Source: Dendrobium chrysotoxum
Taxonomy: Eukaryota; Streptophyta; Magnoliopsida; Asparagales; Orchidaceae
NCBI GenBank assembly: GCA_019925795.1
Contig: CM034313.1
Coordinates: 90,489,663 to 90,553,662, forward strand
Direction: 5' to 3'
Length of the DNA stretch: 64,000 nucleotides
This document shows positions 22,471 through 31,670 of the stretch, in pieces. Position 1 is the stretch's first letter; every line of letters begins with the position of its first letter. The translations under genes and the position numbers were made by a program. Under the pieces are notes generated by a model. It made no database searches. It was not told where the DNA came from and saw only the letters and a program-made list of their open reading frames with translations.

Positions 22471-23814
22471 TGATGTAGACAGCTTAAAAATAAAAACCAA
22501 GAAAGGAGAAATATTACGAAAAGAAAACAAAAGACTCACCTTCCAACTTAAAACCACAATTGGAGAACAAATAGGCTAGAGAATAAGACTTCCACTTCAA
22601 CTTAGACAGAAAACCGAAGACCAACAAACCTTAGACAAAAGAAAGTTAGCAAAGAACAAATTTAAAATAAAACAACGCTATCCTCAGAACATCCGTCAAG
22701 CGGACTCCTCACATGCATCGGGTGTAGGAAATTAAAATGAAAAATGCTTAGCTTGCAAACCAGGGGTCCACCAAGGCATAGGGCCAACGTTCTACCAAAC
22801 TCCTCCAGCAAATGTCTCCAAAACAGCCCACAAATGTCACCTTAAAACAGCCACCAATCCTCCACAAAACAGCCACGATTCACCTCAAAAAACAGCCCCA
22901 AACTTACACCAACCGGAACCAGAAGAAGGATACAGGTGGAGTGGAACTTGTGTAGAGAAGAAGGGGTTAGAAGCCGAGAAGAAGGGAGGAGAAGCTCGCA
23001 AGCTTTCCTAGAGGAGAAAGAAGATGGAACAAGCTCTCAAGCTTTTCCAAGAAGAAAACCCTCAGGTTTAGTGGCTTTGCCAAACAATTTTCAACAACCT
23101 TTTTCCTTACAAAACACCCCAAATATATAGCCAAGAGAGAGGAAACCCAACAGCCAAAGTACCTCCAAATAGACCAATGAAAAGAGGGGAAAAGGAATGC
23201 CAAAAGTCTCCAACAGCAGCCCCAACATTTTGGTACAGGAAACCAAGAGACAACATCACAAGAAACAAGCAAAACATTCCCCCCAAGCAGCCACAGCTAA
23301 GCAGCCAGCAAGACCCGAAAAGTCACACAGAAACCAGGGAAAAACTCATGGGAAAACCAGCCAAATGAGGGACCCGAGGAGGCAACAAGGGGAAACCAAC
23401 CAGCAACCATGGGAAGAGCAAAATGCCACCAAAACCGAGAGGAAAGGGAGAAACCGAAGAGACACACAAGTTCCACTCCCCTAAACCTTTTGGAAATAAA
23501 TACACACATTTATGCATTAATGATCCTCCAACAATAATGAGCTACAACCCCAAGTAGGTCAACTTAAGCAAGCTCCAACCCAAACAGCCCAAGCCAAACC
23601 GAGAACAACCCAACACCAAACCAACAGCAGCAGCAGCCCAAAGAACCCCAAAACCGGCACACCCAAGGTCAAGCAAGCCAAGCAAATCCTACGCATTGAT
23701 CACGGGATGCTTTCCATCATTGGATAGCTAAAAAAACATAAAACAAAAATAGAAAACACAAATATAACAGTTCATATTACATCAAAACAGAAATTAAGAA
23801 AACTAGATGCATCA
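22471..23814 (-). mobile_element. Solo LTR in the Copia leader (1344 bp)
   Basis: It runs from TGATGTAGACAGC to CTAGATGCATCA and is flanked by a perfect duplication gaaaa (22466-22470 and 23815-23819). It shares stretches with the solo LTR at 5098-6096, for example 'aactcctccagcaaat' and the 'gctttccatcattgg' block, so both belong to one gypsy group inserted in the same orientation. A minus-strand TATA-like 'tatatatttggg' lies near 23120. No internal domain remains. Confidence 0.9.
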
Positions 23815-23849
23815 GAAAAAACACACGCTTGGGCTTCGTCGTTCGCGAG

Positions 23850-24068
23850 GGACGCGACTCCGCCTGGATACGACTTTGCCTGGTGCGACTCCGTTTGGTG
23901 CCGACTCCGCCTGGTGCCACTCCGCCTGGTGCCGACTCTGCCTGGTGCGACTCCGCCTGGTGCCGACTCCTCCTGGTGTCGACTTCACCTGGATGTCCGA
24001 TTCCGCCTGCGGCTTCGGGCAAAGCTCTGCCCCGACTCCGCCTGGTGTCGACTCCGTCTGCGGCTTCC
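23850..24068 (+). repeat. Minisatellite in the Copia leader
   Basis: Roughly ten units of 'cgactccgcctggtgc' (15-17 bp, several imperfect) lie between the solo LTR and the PBS. The plus and minus strand open frames across this region are artefacts of the repeat. It would be in the 5' leader of the Copia transcript. Confidence 0.85.
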
Positions 24069-24164
24069 AGCAAAGTTCCGCTCTTCGAGGCTTCGTCTCC
24101 CTCACGATCGGCGTCGAGCCTTCTTGCGTCTTCCGATGGATTCCTCTCTCTATTTCGTTCGTAT

Positions 24165-24175
24165 CTCTGATACCA
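24165..24175 (-). other. Copia primer binding site
   Basis: On the minus strand TGGTATCAGAG follows the 5' LTR without a gap. It is complementary to the 3' end of initiator tRNA-Met. Confidence 0.9.
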
Positions 24176-24420
24176 TGTTAGAAACGGGAATTTGAGAGGG
24201 AAAAAATATATTTTTATTATACAATATACTCCCTATTTATAGATCTATACAAGAGGTTTAATGAGGAAATACAATTACTACAGAATAATGCTGAAATAAA
24301 ATTCTTCCTAAATTAGATGTCTAGCTATGGAAGGTACTCAATGTGCTTCTAGAAGGCTTCCCACGGATCTCTATTTATAGTCGTTGGATCAACGATGGAA
24401 CTAAGAGCCGAGATTTAACA
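24176..24420 (-). repeat. Copia 5' LTR (245 bp)
   Basis: It is 242/245 identical to the LTR at 17806-18050. It lies at the upstream (high-coordinate) end for the minus-strand element and contains a TATA box. Confidence 0.95.
24234..24241 (-). promoter_or_regulatory. Copia LTR TATA box
   Basis: TATAAATA on the minus strand, 180 bases into the 5' LTR, fits a U3 core promoter. A second 'tataaata'-like site lies near 24371-24379, so the start site is uncertain. Confidence 0.6.
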
Positions 24421-24425
24421 ACAAC

Positions 24426-24690
24426 AAATAATAGAAATAACTCATTTGAGCATAGATAGTCAAAGGAAGGTAGAAGATGCATTATAAAAGATATCCATAT
24501 TGTTCATGTAGTTGGATTAAGAAGGAGAAGGAAAAGACTAAAGTTTATATGGTTAAAAATTGTGTAAAAAATTTCACAAAAAATGGGTTTAACATCTCAA
24601 TAAACAAACACTCATCAGAAAAGCATGAAGAATAAAGATTCATAAAAACAGCTCAAAATAGTTGGAATATGGCAAAAGATGATGAACGTC
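24426..24690 (+). mobile_element. RTE-clade LINE relic, part 2
   Basis: Beyond the Copia element the decayed RTE tail continues: counterparts of the R-G-R-(P/K)-K-x-x-W block ('GLRRRRKRLKFIW') and of the 'A-K-D-R' end block near 24670. It matches part 1 in strand and order. Confidence 0.5.
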
Positions 24691-25177
24691 AAACTTGTTT
24701 TCCTCAACCACTATACTAATGGCTAACCTTTAGTTTAATGTTATCCATAGTCTTTCCCAAACCTACTACTTAGTAACTTCATTTCCATAATATGCAGCTA
24801 CCATTGAGGTACCTTTTCGCACTACAAAAACTGCATTCACATTCCTTAAATACTCAATTGGTATAATAAATCCTAATCAAAAATTTAAAAAAAAAAACAT
24901 CATCGGTAATATTTATTAGTTTAAGATATAAAAATATAACAATAAGTTGAATGAAAATATAAATTGCATCATTATACCAAATTTTCCCAAAAGAATAATA
25001 AAAAATAAATCGTAGCTCAAAGAATTAAACGCCCAAACATTATTATAAATGAAAAAAATTTAATCAGCATTCACAAGCTCACCCTAAAACATATTAGCAT
25101 CTACATAATGGCATTCATTCTTGTCAAAACCAGCATATATTAAAGAGCCTTGTCTTGAAGATTGAAATAAGTCATAC
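24691..25177. other. ALA2 intron 2, 5' part
   Basis: AT-rich intron sequence between the RTE relic and exon 2. Nothing else is recognised. The donor 'CAG|GTATGA' of exon 2 is at 25177. Confidence 0.6.
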
Positions 25178-25391
25178 CTGTTTTCGTGTGCCCTCCTTTA
25201 CAACCCACACTTTCCTCTCATTTGCTTTCTTGTCAGAAAGATACCTATTGTAGTCATCCCAGGCTTCTTTCGTTGCAGAGACAGCAAAAATAAAGATAAG
25301 CGGACCCCATGTACTTGCAGGATTCACGGGAGTTATTAGTGGCCATAGTTGTAAGCAAGCAATCAACAAAAAGTACTGATTCATGAACCGA
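25178..25391 (-). CDS. ALA2: ALA2-like phospholipid-transporting ATPase, exon 2
   Basis: The exon starts after 'TGTCCTCTCAG' and ends 'AAACAG|GTATGA'; 214 bp, entered in phase 2. It encodes SRFMNQYFLLIACLQLWPL, ITPVNPASTWGPLIFIFAVS and ATKEAWDDYNRYLSDKKANE: the first two transmembrane helices (M1, M2) and the link to the actuator domain. P4-ATPases move phospholipids from the outer to the cytosolic leaflet with a CDC50/ALIS partner; this is family knowledge. The coding sequence is intact. Confidence 0.92.
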
Positions 25392-25638
25392 CTGAGAGGA
25401 CAAAAGAAAGCCAATAGAAATCAGAGATAATAAGATAAAATCACAATTAAAAATATCTGACAAGATGAAAAATCATAAGAGTTAATGACATTTAGAGAAC
25501 TTAATATAAATACATACAAGATCAATCAAATGATAAAGAAAGCAAGAAGATGGGGAGGGGGTAACAACGGGAGAGCCGTCCAAATAAGGGTTTCAGGCAT
25601 CAAACTTGTTCTTCTAGGACAGCCATAAGATCGTTTGT
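25392..25638. other. ALA2 intron 1, 3' end
   Basis: It holds the polypyrimidine tract and acceptor of exon 2 (minus strand). Otherwise it is unclassified AT-rich sequence. Confidence 0.6.
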
Positions 25639-25643
25639 GAAAT

Positions 25644-26110
25644 TGTTAGACAGGCTCATGAGCCGATTGAACCGGTCCAATCTGGACCAACTCAGCGGAA
25701 TAAATCTGCCGCCCAGCAAAGGGGCGGATGGCCCAGTGGGGCCCAGTAGGGTTAAGAGGGGATTTGGGATTTAATTAATGAAAGCTTTGGGAGGGAAAAT
25801 TCAAAATCAAGGGCATTTAGGGAATTGCATTGGTGTTTTTGCATTGAGTAGTTCTTTTCGCTCTAGGGTTAGGTTATGTGATATTTTATGCAGAATTTGT
25901 GTTTCTCCTAAGTTTGTTTGGGCTCTAGTCTTTGACTAGAGAGTTGGAGAGAAGGATCTTCCTCTTGAATTGAAGATCCACTGTATCTTGTCCTCTTTCT
26001 TGATTATTTCAGCAATTTCAAAGCTTTTCTTGTGGTTGCAATCAAGGTTTTCTCCTACAAATCTGATTTGTGCTTGCTGGAATTTAAATTTCTGCACCTG
26101 TGTCATAACA
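25644..26110 (+). mobile_element. Solo LTR in ALA2 intron 1 (467 bp)
   Basis: It runs from TGTTAGACAGG to TGTCATAACA with TGTTA/TAACA ends, and a perfect duplication gaaat (25639-25643 and 26111-26115). Its 3' half resembles the 3' part of the chromovirus LTR ('atgcagaattt', 'aagatcca.tgtatcttg'), so the two may be distantly related or share a U5-like structure. No internal domain is present. Confidence 0.88.
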
Positions 26111-26911
26111 GAAATCTAGCAAATCTTCCCAGGGATTTCATTTCCTTCTCCAAATATATTCATTTCATGGGCTCAAGGAAAGCGTCATTCACAAATCTAC
26201 CACAAATGTTCTGAAAGGTTCATATTGCTAGAGTGTAGAAATGCCATAATTTGCCATAGATGCAACAAGATGGGTCAGACATCCAAGCTCTGTATTTCAT
26301 TTCCTAGAAAAGAATTTATTTCATTCCAAATAAATGTCTTCTCTTCAAGTAGTTGAAAAAGACAAAAAGGTTTTGCAATTTTATGAATTTCTTTATGTTT
26401 CTGAAAATAAAATCAGAAAGATTGATCTTTCTGAGTCAATTAGCATTGGAACTATTACCGGCACCAATTCAAATCCTGAGAAGTTCTTGATTCTATCGTG
26501 AAAAAAACTCAGTGGCCTTACAGTTATGGTAAAAACGTAAGATGAGAGGATCAATAGCCCTTGTTAAAAGAAATTCAAATAAGTTTGGATTTGTATCCAT
26601 GATTTGCTTTTTTGTTTCTAGAATTGGTCATCGCTTGGGTGTATAACTCTAAGGTTTGGGAAGTTGATTTCCATGGACAAACACGTACTATCTCCAAAGA
26701 ATCTCTTTAGGAAACCTTGGTATTGGTTGAAGTCAACAACATTTTTTTAATCCCCAAACATCTTATGATCCATTCTAAAGAATTTATCAATGAAGTTTAT
26801 TTTAACCTCAAGCATTATCATTCTTATAGCTCCTCTCATGTTTCTTTTTTATCATCCATGGTTGATTACCAGAAGTAAGCGATTTCTCAATTTTTGGAGT
26901 TGGAGGACTAA

Positions 26912-28560
26912 CGGTTTGTTTGGTTTCAAGTATTTCTAATGTAATGCAAACAAAATGCAAGTGTTTTGAAGTTTATGGTGTTTGATTGAGAGAAAATCAT
27001 ATGCAGTGTAAAATTTCAATGCATTTAGAATATCATATCTAGTTCATTTTCAATGCATTTAGAATTCGCCTAATTTGGGTAAATTCTAAAAACAAATTTT
27101 AAGTTAATTGTGGCCCACCTTTGTCAGTCACTCACTGCTTCCCACCACGGCCCGCCACCCGTCACCGGTAGCATCCCACCATTATCAGTTAGCCACCACA
27201 TTCCACCGCCTACTGCCCCAACCACCCACTGCTGACCACCACCCATCAACAGCCAACACCGGCATAATCCACCATCATTGTTGGTCGTCACCCTCCTCCA
27301 TCGGCTGACCACCCTGCTACTACCATCATCAAGTTTTATGCTGAATTAATTTTACGCCAAATTAAACACAAACAAGTAAACTCCTACATTGGTAGTATAT
27401 TCAACCAATGATGCAGTCAAGATTTATCATTTTATGTTTTTTTTTTAATTTTCTTGTGTTTTGGAAGCTATGTAATTTTATTTTTGTATGGCCTTATAAT
27501 GGAAAACAACCGATGATCATGCCAAGTTTGGTGCTCTCAGGTTAGTATATGTCATTGTCTTTCCACTTGTAATTCCATGCTAGCTGTTTGGATTCCCTGC
27601 TGGCTGGTAGGTTTCCCCATTGGTTTCTTGTTTTCCCTGCTGATGTCCACTCGGTTTTCCTTCTGCTGGCCGCTCAATTTTCTCTTTGTTGATTCCTATG
27701 CAGGAATTGTTAATGTGGGCAAAATTTAGTGGTTCTGATTGGTTATTTTGGTGGCATATTTATGTGATCTATTGAATGCTATTCCTACTTCTTTCTCCTA
27801 TAAATTGGGGTTGAATTCCTTTATGCAAAAAAAAGAATTGTGGAATGTGATCAATTAAAAAACCTGAGGACTTCTTAGCTTGCGAGCTAGTCTTCTCTTT
27901 ATCCCCTATTACTTCATCTCAGTCTTCTTTCTACTTCTTATCTCCACAGTTTTCCTTCCGCCTGTATCTTTCTTCTCTAAACTATTTAAAAAAAAACTGA
28001 GGGTTTCTTAGCTTGCGAGCTGGTATTCTCCTTATCCCCTATTACTTCATCTCGATCTTCTTTCTAGTTCTTCTCTCCACAATTTTCCTTCCACCTGTAT
28101 CTTTCTTCTCTAAACTATTATGAGTAGTAGTGGTGAAGTGCCATGTTCTATCGGTATTTGTAGGAGGAGCAAAGTCTTTTGTTGGATCATAATTTTTGTG
28201 GTGGTTAGCTCGTTTGTCCTTTCCTTTAAACACCTTTCCGATTTTGTGTTACATGTGAGGTGACCATTCATGGTTGTTTTGAGGGTTTATAGTTTATGTG
28301 TTTTGTTATTTATTCTTTCTTATGCAACTTCCTAACAAATTTCCCATATTAATTTTCTTTTAAATGTCCATTATTTTAGTGTTTGGTTATGTGTTATTGA
28401 AAGGAAGTGTTTTATTTGCATACTTAATGTTCTCCTAAAAGGTTTAGAAAATTAGGTTGTATCAACCAAAAAACTCAAAAGCATTTTCAATACATTACCT
28501 TTGCTTTTCACCATATTCATTTTATTCCGCATTACATTTTCAACAAAAACAAACAAGTCC
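26912..28560. mobile_element. Tourist/Harbinger-like MITE, split by a solo LTR
   Basis: The flanking 3-mers are TAA at 26909-26911 and 28561-28563. The ends are inverted repeats of about 45 bp: 'ggtttgtttggttt' with 'aatgtaatgc' and 'aaaatg' inside on the left, and on the other strand 'ggacttgtttgttttt' with 'aatgtaatgc' and 'aaaatg' on the right. Without the solo LTR and its duplication the MITE is about 590 bp. A proline/histidine-like open frame at 27108-27308 comes from a 'ccacc' repeat and is not a gene. Confidence 0.72.
27409..28464 (+). mobile_element. Solo LTR inside the MITE (1056 bp)
   Basis: It runs from TGATGCAGTCAAG to TTGTATCA, flanked by a perfect duplication accaa (27404-27408 and 28465-28469). 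It shares the 'gatgatcatg' start block and the 'tctcctataaat' promoter block with the gypsy LTR group seen at 683, 5098 and 22471. It also contains an internal duplication: 'cttagcttgcgagct' with its downstream pyrimidine tract occurs twice (about 27875 and 28006). Confidence 0.9.
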
Positions 28561-29689
28561 TAAAATATTTCTGGCAAGTTGGATGAAAAATATTGATATA
28601 ACGAGGCATTAAAATAGTTATTACTCCTACTAATGATATTCCATTATTTTCAAACCAGAATTAAGTCCCCACAAATATCGTCTAAACAGGTTTCTAATGC
28701 CGAATGTCCCTAATTCGTCCTAGGTTTTACAGCCCTCTCTAGAAAAATATATTAGTAATTCTGAAGTTTCCATTCTAGATTTAAATTTGGATTTAGTCAA
28801 CTTGTTTTTCATAGTTGCTTCAACCTGTTTTCCTAATTCAGATTCTACCTCTGACAGTACAAATGCTCATGCGTTCAAATCTTTGAGAGACATTTCTAAT
28901 TTTTCCTTGGTGTATTCTTCAGTTTTCTTACAGGATTCTTTGTATGATTCCGTATTTGGGTATTTCCATTAATTCTCCGGATCATTTTCCTTAATGAAAA
29001 AATCTTCACTTCTGCTTGAACTTGTGATTGTCAGTCTGCAGATTTTTCCACTTTCGGAATGATTCCTCAAGCTAGTAAGAAAGTCATTTACAAAGTCTAT
29101 GGTGGGGAGCAGGAACGTGATAACTGTTAGAATTCACAAAAACCGTGCTATGGATAGAGTTGTTTCCAAAGATGTTTCTTTATTTTTTGCCCCCAATGCA
29201 GCGATTTTTTTTTCAATCAGGATTAATATAGGTGGTTCTACAGGAAAATAAAATCCTGATGATAAAGAAATCTTGGAACTTCATCAAAGAGATGTGGCTT
29301 AATCTGGTTTCAATAACCAAATCTTCATCTTCCTCTCTGAAATGCAATTTAAAGTTTACTAAACCAAAAATATTCATATATAATGTTTGATGGAAGATTT
29401 TTAATTATTCTACTTGCAGCAAACTTATAAAAAAAAAAGTTAAATGCTCAAAAACCTTGTGAGGCACCTCCTATCAATGTGATAGAACCCTTCTCACCTT
29501 TTCTGGATGAAGTTCCACATTCATTAGCTCTTTCATGCAGTTTACAGAGGTTGGATAATGTTCCAATTTCTTCTTTGAAATACTAAACTTGGCCATTTCT
29601 TCAATAGTTTATTGTCAAGATTTTCTACCTTAGGAATATCGACACTTCAAATGTTGATGGTTTAGTCTCAGTTCTCAAGTGAGCTCTGG

Positions 29690-30340
29690 TCAAAATAGGG
29701 GGTGTCCAGTAAAAAATATAGATATTATCATCTTGCAATAAAATAAACTAGATAGTACTTATCATAACATTATGAGAGCTATGGTAGCAACATTATCAAC
29801 GATTGGTCTAATATTAAAGCCAATGGGAATGCTGGGGGTATTCTTTGAGGGTGATTCTAATTCTTCGGATATGTTTCGTCACTGATTGCACATTTTTTGT
29901 CACTATCCACTTCCTCGTGAAATCTAAAAATTTGAACTAAGTTCTAACCACTATTTACATGAACACCAGGGATAAATGATTAGATTTTTTTTTCTAGAAT
30001 TAACTCTTCGATTTGGAATCTTATTGATCTTCTGAGTCAATTGTGAGCGGAGATTTCAATGATAAACTAAATTTGAATGAAAGACCTTGTAATAGATGTA
30101 AACAAATGTCAAATTTCTTTTCGACTTCGTCAACTTTTTCAATCTAATTAACCCGCCAATGATTGGGAGTTTCTTTACGTGATCCAACGATAAAGCAAAA
30201 GAAAATGTTAATAAACTAAATTGATTCTTTCTCTTACTCTATTTTGACACTTTTTCCCTTGTGTTGGACAAAAAGCTATCAAAAACTTTTTACTGAATAT
30301 AGCCCAGCTATCTTTAATTATAATTTCAACATCTATGTAA
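29690..30340 (+). pseudogene. L1 ORF2 endonuclease remnant
   Basis: Shifting frames show W-S-N-x-x-A-N-G-N-A-G-G-I-L (about 29795-29845), VSGDFNDKLNLNERPCNRC (about 30040-30095), and DPTIK-x-K near 30180. These match the APE-type endonuclease blocks of plant L1 elements (NSGGILVLW, GGDFN, DPTIKAK-like). Many stops are present. Confidence 0.7.
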
Positions 30341-30770
30341 TATATTCAAATTCACTATTGGTTCAACTAAGAGTATAAAAATATAATTTTCAATTAGTGG
30401 AAGAATTTTTCTATTCAAGGTGATGGAGTAAATAGTTTTGAAGTTTAAACTTAAATGGTTTCTTAAATATTGGAGGAGATAACAACCAATTATAAATAAA
30501 AAAGAATTTCATGATTTATGAGCTCCATTGCATTGAAGTCAAAGTTGAATCGGCTCCTAACTCCAGTCAAGATCTTAAAGAGAATGAACATGGGAGAAAA
30601 TGATTGTATAACAAATTTAAGGTAGGAACAATCTATCAGCGTCAAAGGTTTAAAGTGAAATGGTTTCATGAAAGACTTGCTCTGCTAGATTTGGTAATGG
30701 GACAAGGAAAAGAAACTTCGAGTCATCAAATTAGAAATGATGGCAAAACCTTTTCAAATCAAAAAGACTT

Positions 30771-30862
30771 ACTTGCTACTTTTCCTAATTCAAAAACCAA
30801 TTCATTAGAAATGATTACTTGCTACTTTTCCTAATTCAAAAATCATTTCATTAGAAATGATT
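30771..30862 (+). repeat. 46-bp tandem duplication
   Basis: Two nearly identical 46-bp copies starting 'acttgctacttttcctaatt' lie head to tail (30771-30816 and 30817-30862). It is inside the L1 relic and appears recent, because only a few bases differ. Confidence 0.85.
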
Positions 30863-31039
30863 ATGCCAAAATTCATTTAATTTTCATTGGCATTATTCTT
30901 CAAATGATCCATCACTCATTAAATTTGGACTCTCCCTTTGCATTGAAAGAGAATAAAGCTATTGTTTCTGTTTGGGTTCCTCAAAATATCCTCACCTAAA
31001 TAGTCTTTTCATCAATTTCTTTCAAGAAATGTGGAAAGC

Positions 31040-31670
31040 ACTCATATTGACCTGTTGAAGATGTTTGGCGATAATTCCTTGGATGGATGAGGCATCACTC
31101 TGCAATCTAAGTTCCACTATTATCTATCTTAACATTAAAAAAGATTTTAGGCCTATTAGTCCTCTAGATGAAATTTTAAAATCTTCACTACAGTTTTGGC
31201 TAATAGGCTCAAGCTTCTCCTTCCTAGTTGGCTTGATCAGTTTCAAGGTCCCTTTATTGAAGGTAGAAGTACTTGAGATAGCATTATTATTACTCATGAA
31301 ATTATTCACCCTAAGCAAAAATGATTCATTCATTTTCAAGGCTGATTTTGAAAAAGTCTCATTGTTGAAATTGGGGCTTTTAACATTATGAAAGGAAGTG
31401 CTTCCCTAGTAAGTTCATTAGAAGAGTCAAGGAATCCTTACATTTCATTAATAGTATTCATTTTGTGGAAGATGCTTATTTCTTTTGTCTTGCCTCTCGC
31501 ACCCAAATCTTGTCATTTAAAAACATTATGCTTCTATTTCAAGATGTTTATGGCCTCAAAATTAACTTCTCTAAATTATGTTTGATTTATCATTATGGTT
31601 ACAAAGATAAAGGTTTATCTATTACAAATGTTTTAGTCTGCCCATTTAAATCCATCCCTTATAAATAATT
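31040..31670 (+). pseudogene. L1 ORF2 reverse transcriptase remnant
   Basis: The frames contain DFRPISPLDEIL, KIFTTVLANRLKLLLPSW, LDQFQGPFIEGRST, then the catalytic region as HFVEDAYFFC (F-A-D-D in active elements, so both catalytic Asp are changed or lost) and FQDVYGLKINFSKL. The order and spacing are those of plant L1 RT. Homology fades after about 31670. Confidence 0.85.

Larger units (their letters stand above)
17806..24420 (-). mobile_element. Young Ty1/copia retrotransposon
   Basis: Two 245-bp LTRs, differing at three positions, flank a minus-strand copia internal domain with PBS, gag-pol and PPT. A perfect target duplication acaac is at 17801-17805 and 24421-24425. The gag-pol is long and well preserved, but has one in-frame stop and two frameshifts. 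The gene order protease, integrase, RT, RNase H is that of Ty1/copia. A solo LTR of another family sits in the leader (22471-23814). The element lies in intron 2 of the ALA2-like gene in the same orientation as that gene. Confidence 0.95.
26116..31670 (+). mobile_element. L1-clade LINE relic
   Basis: A decayed plant L1 lies on the plus strand, antisense to ALA2. An ORF1-type zinc knuckle is near 26235-26290 (ECRNAIICHRCNKMG, with His replaced by Gln). Endonuclease blocks lie at 29690-30340 and RT at 31040-31670. It is broken by a MITE with a solo LTR inside it. The 5' limit, the 3' poly-A and the target duplication could not be fixed. Confidence 0.75.

Noticed and set aside
23777..24195. Overlapping long frames on both strands with repeated Pro/Gly/Val or Arg/Ser patterns.
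   Set aside because: They are translations of the 16-bp minisatellite in the Copia leader.
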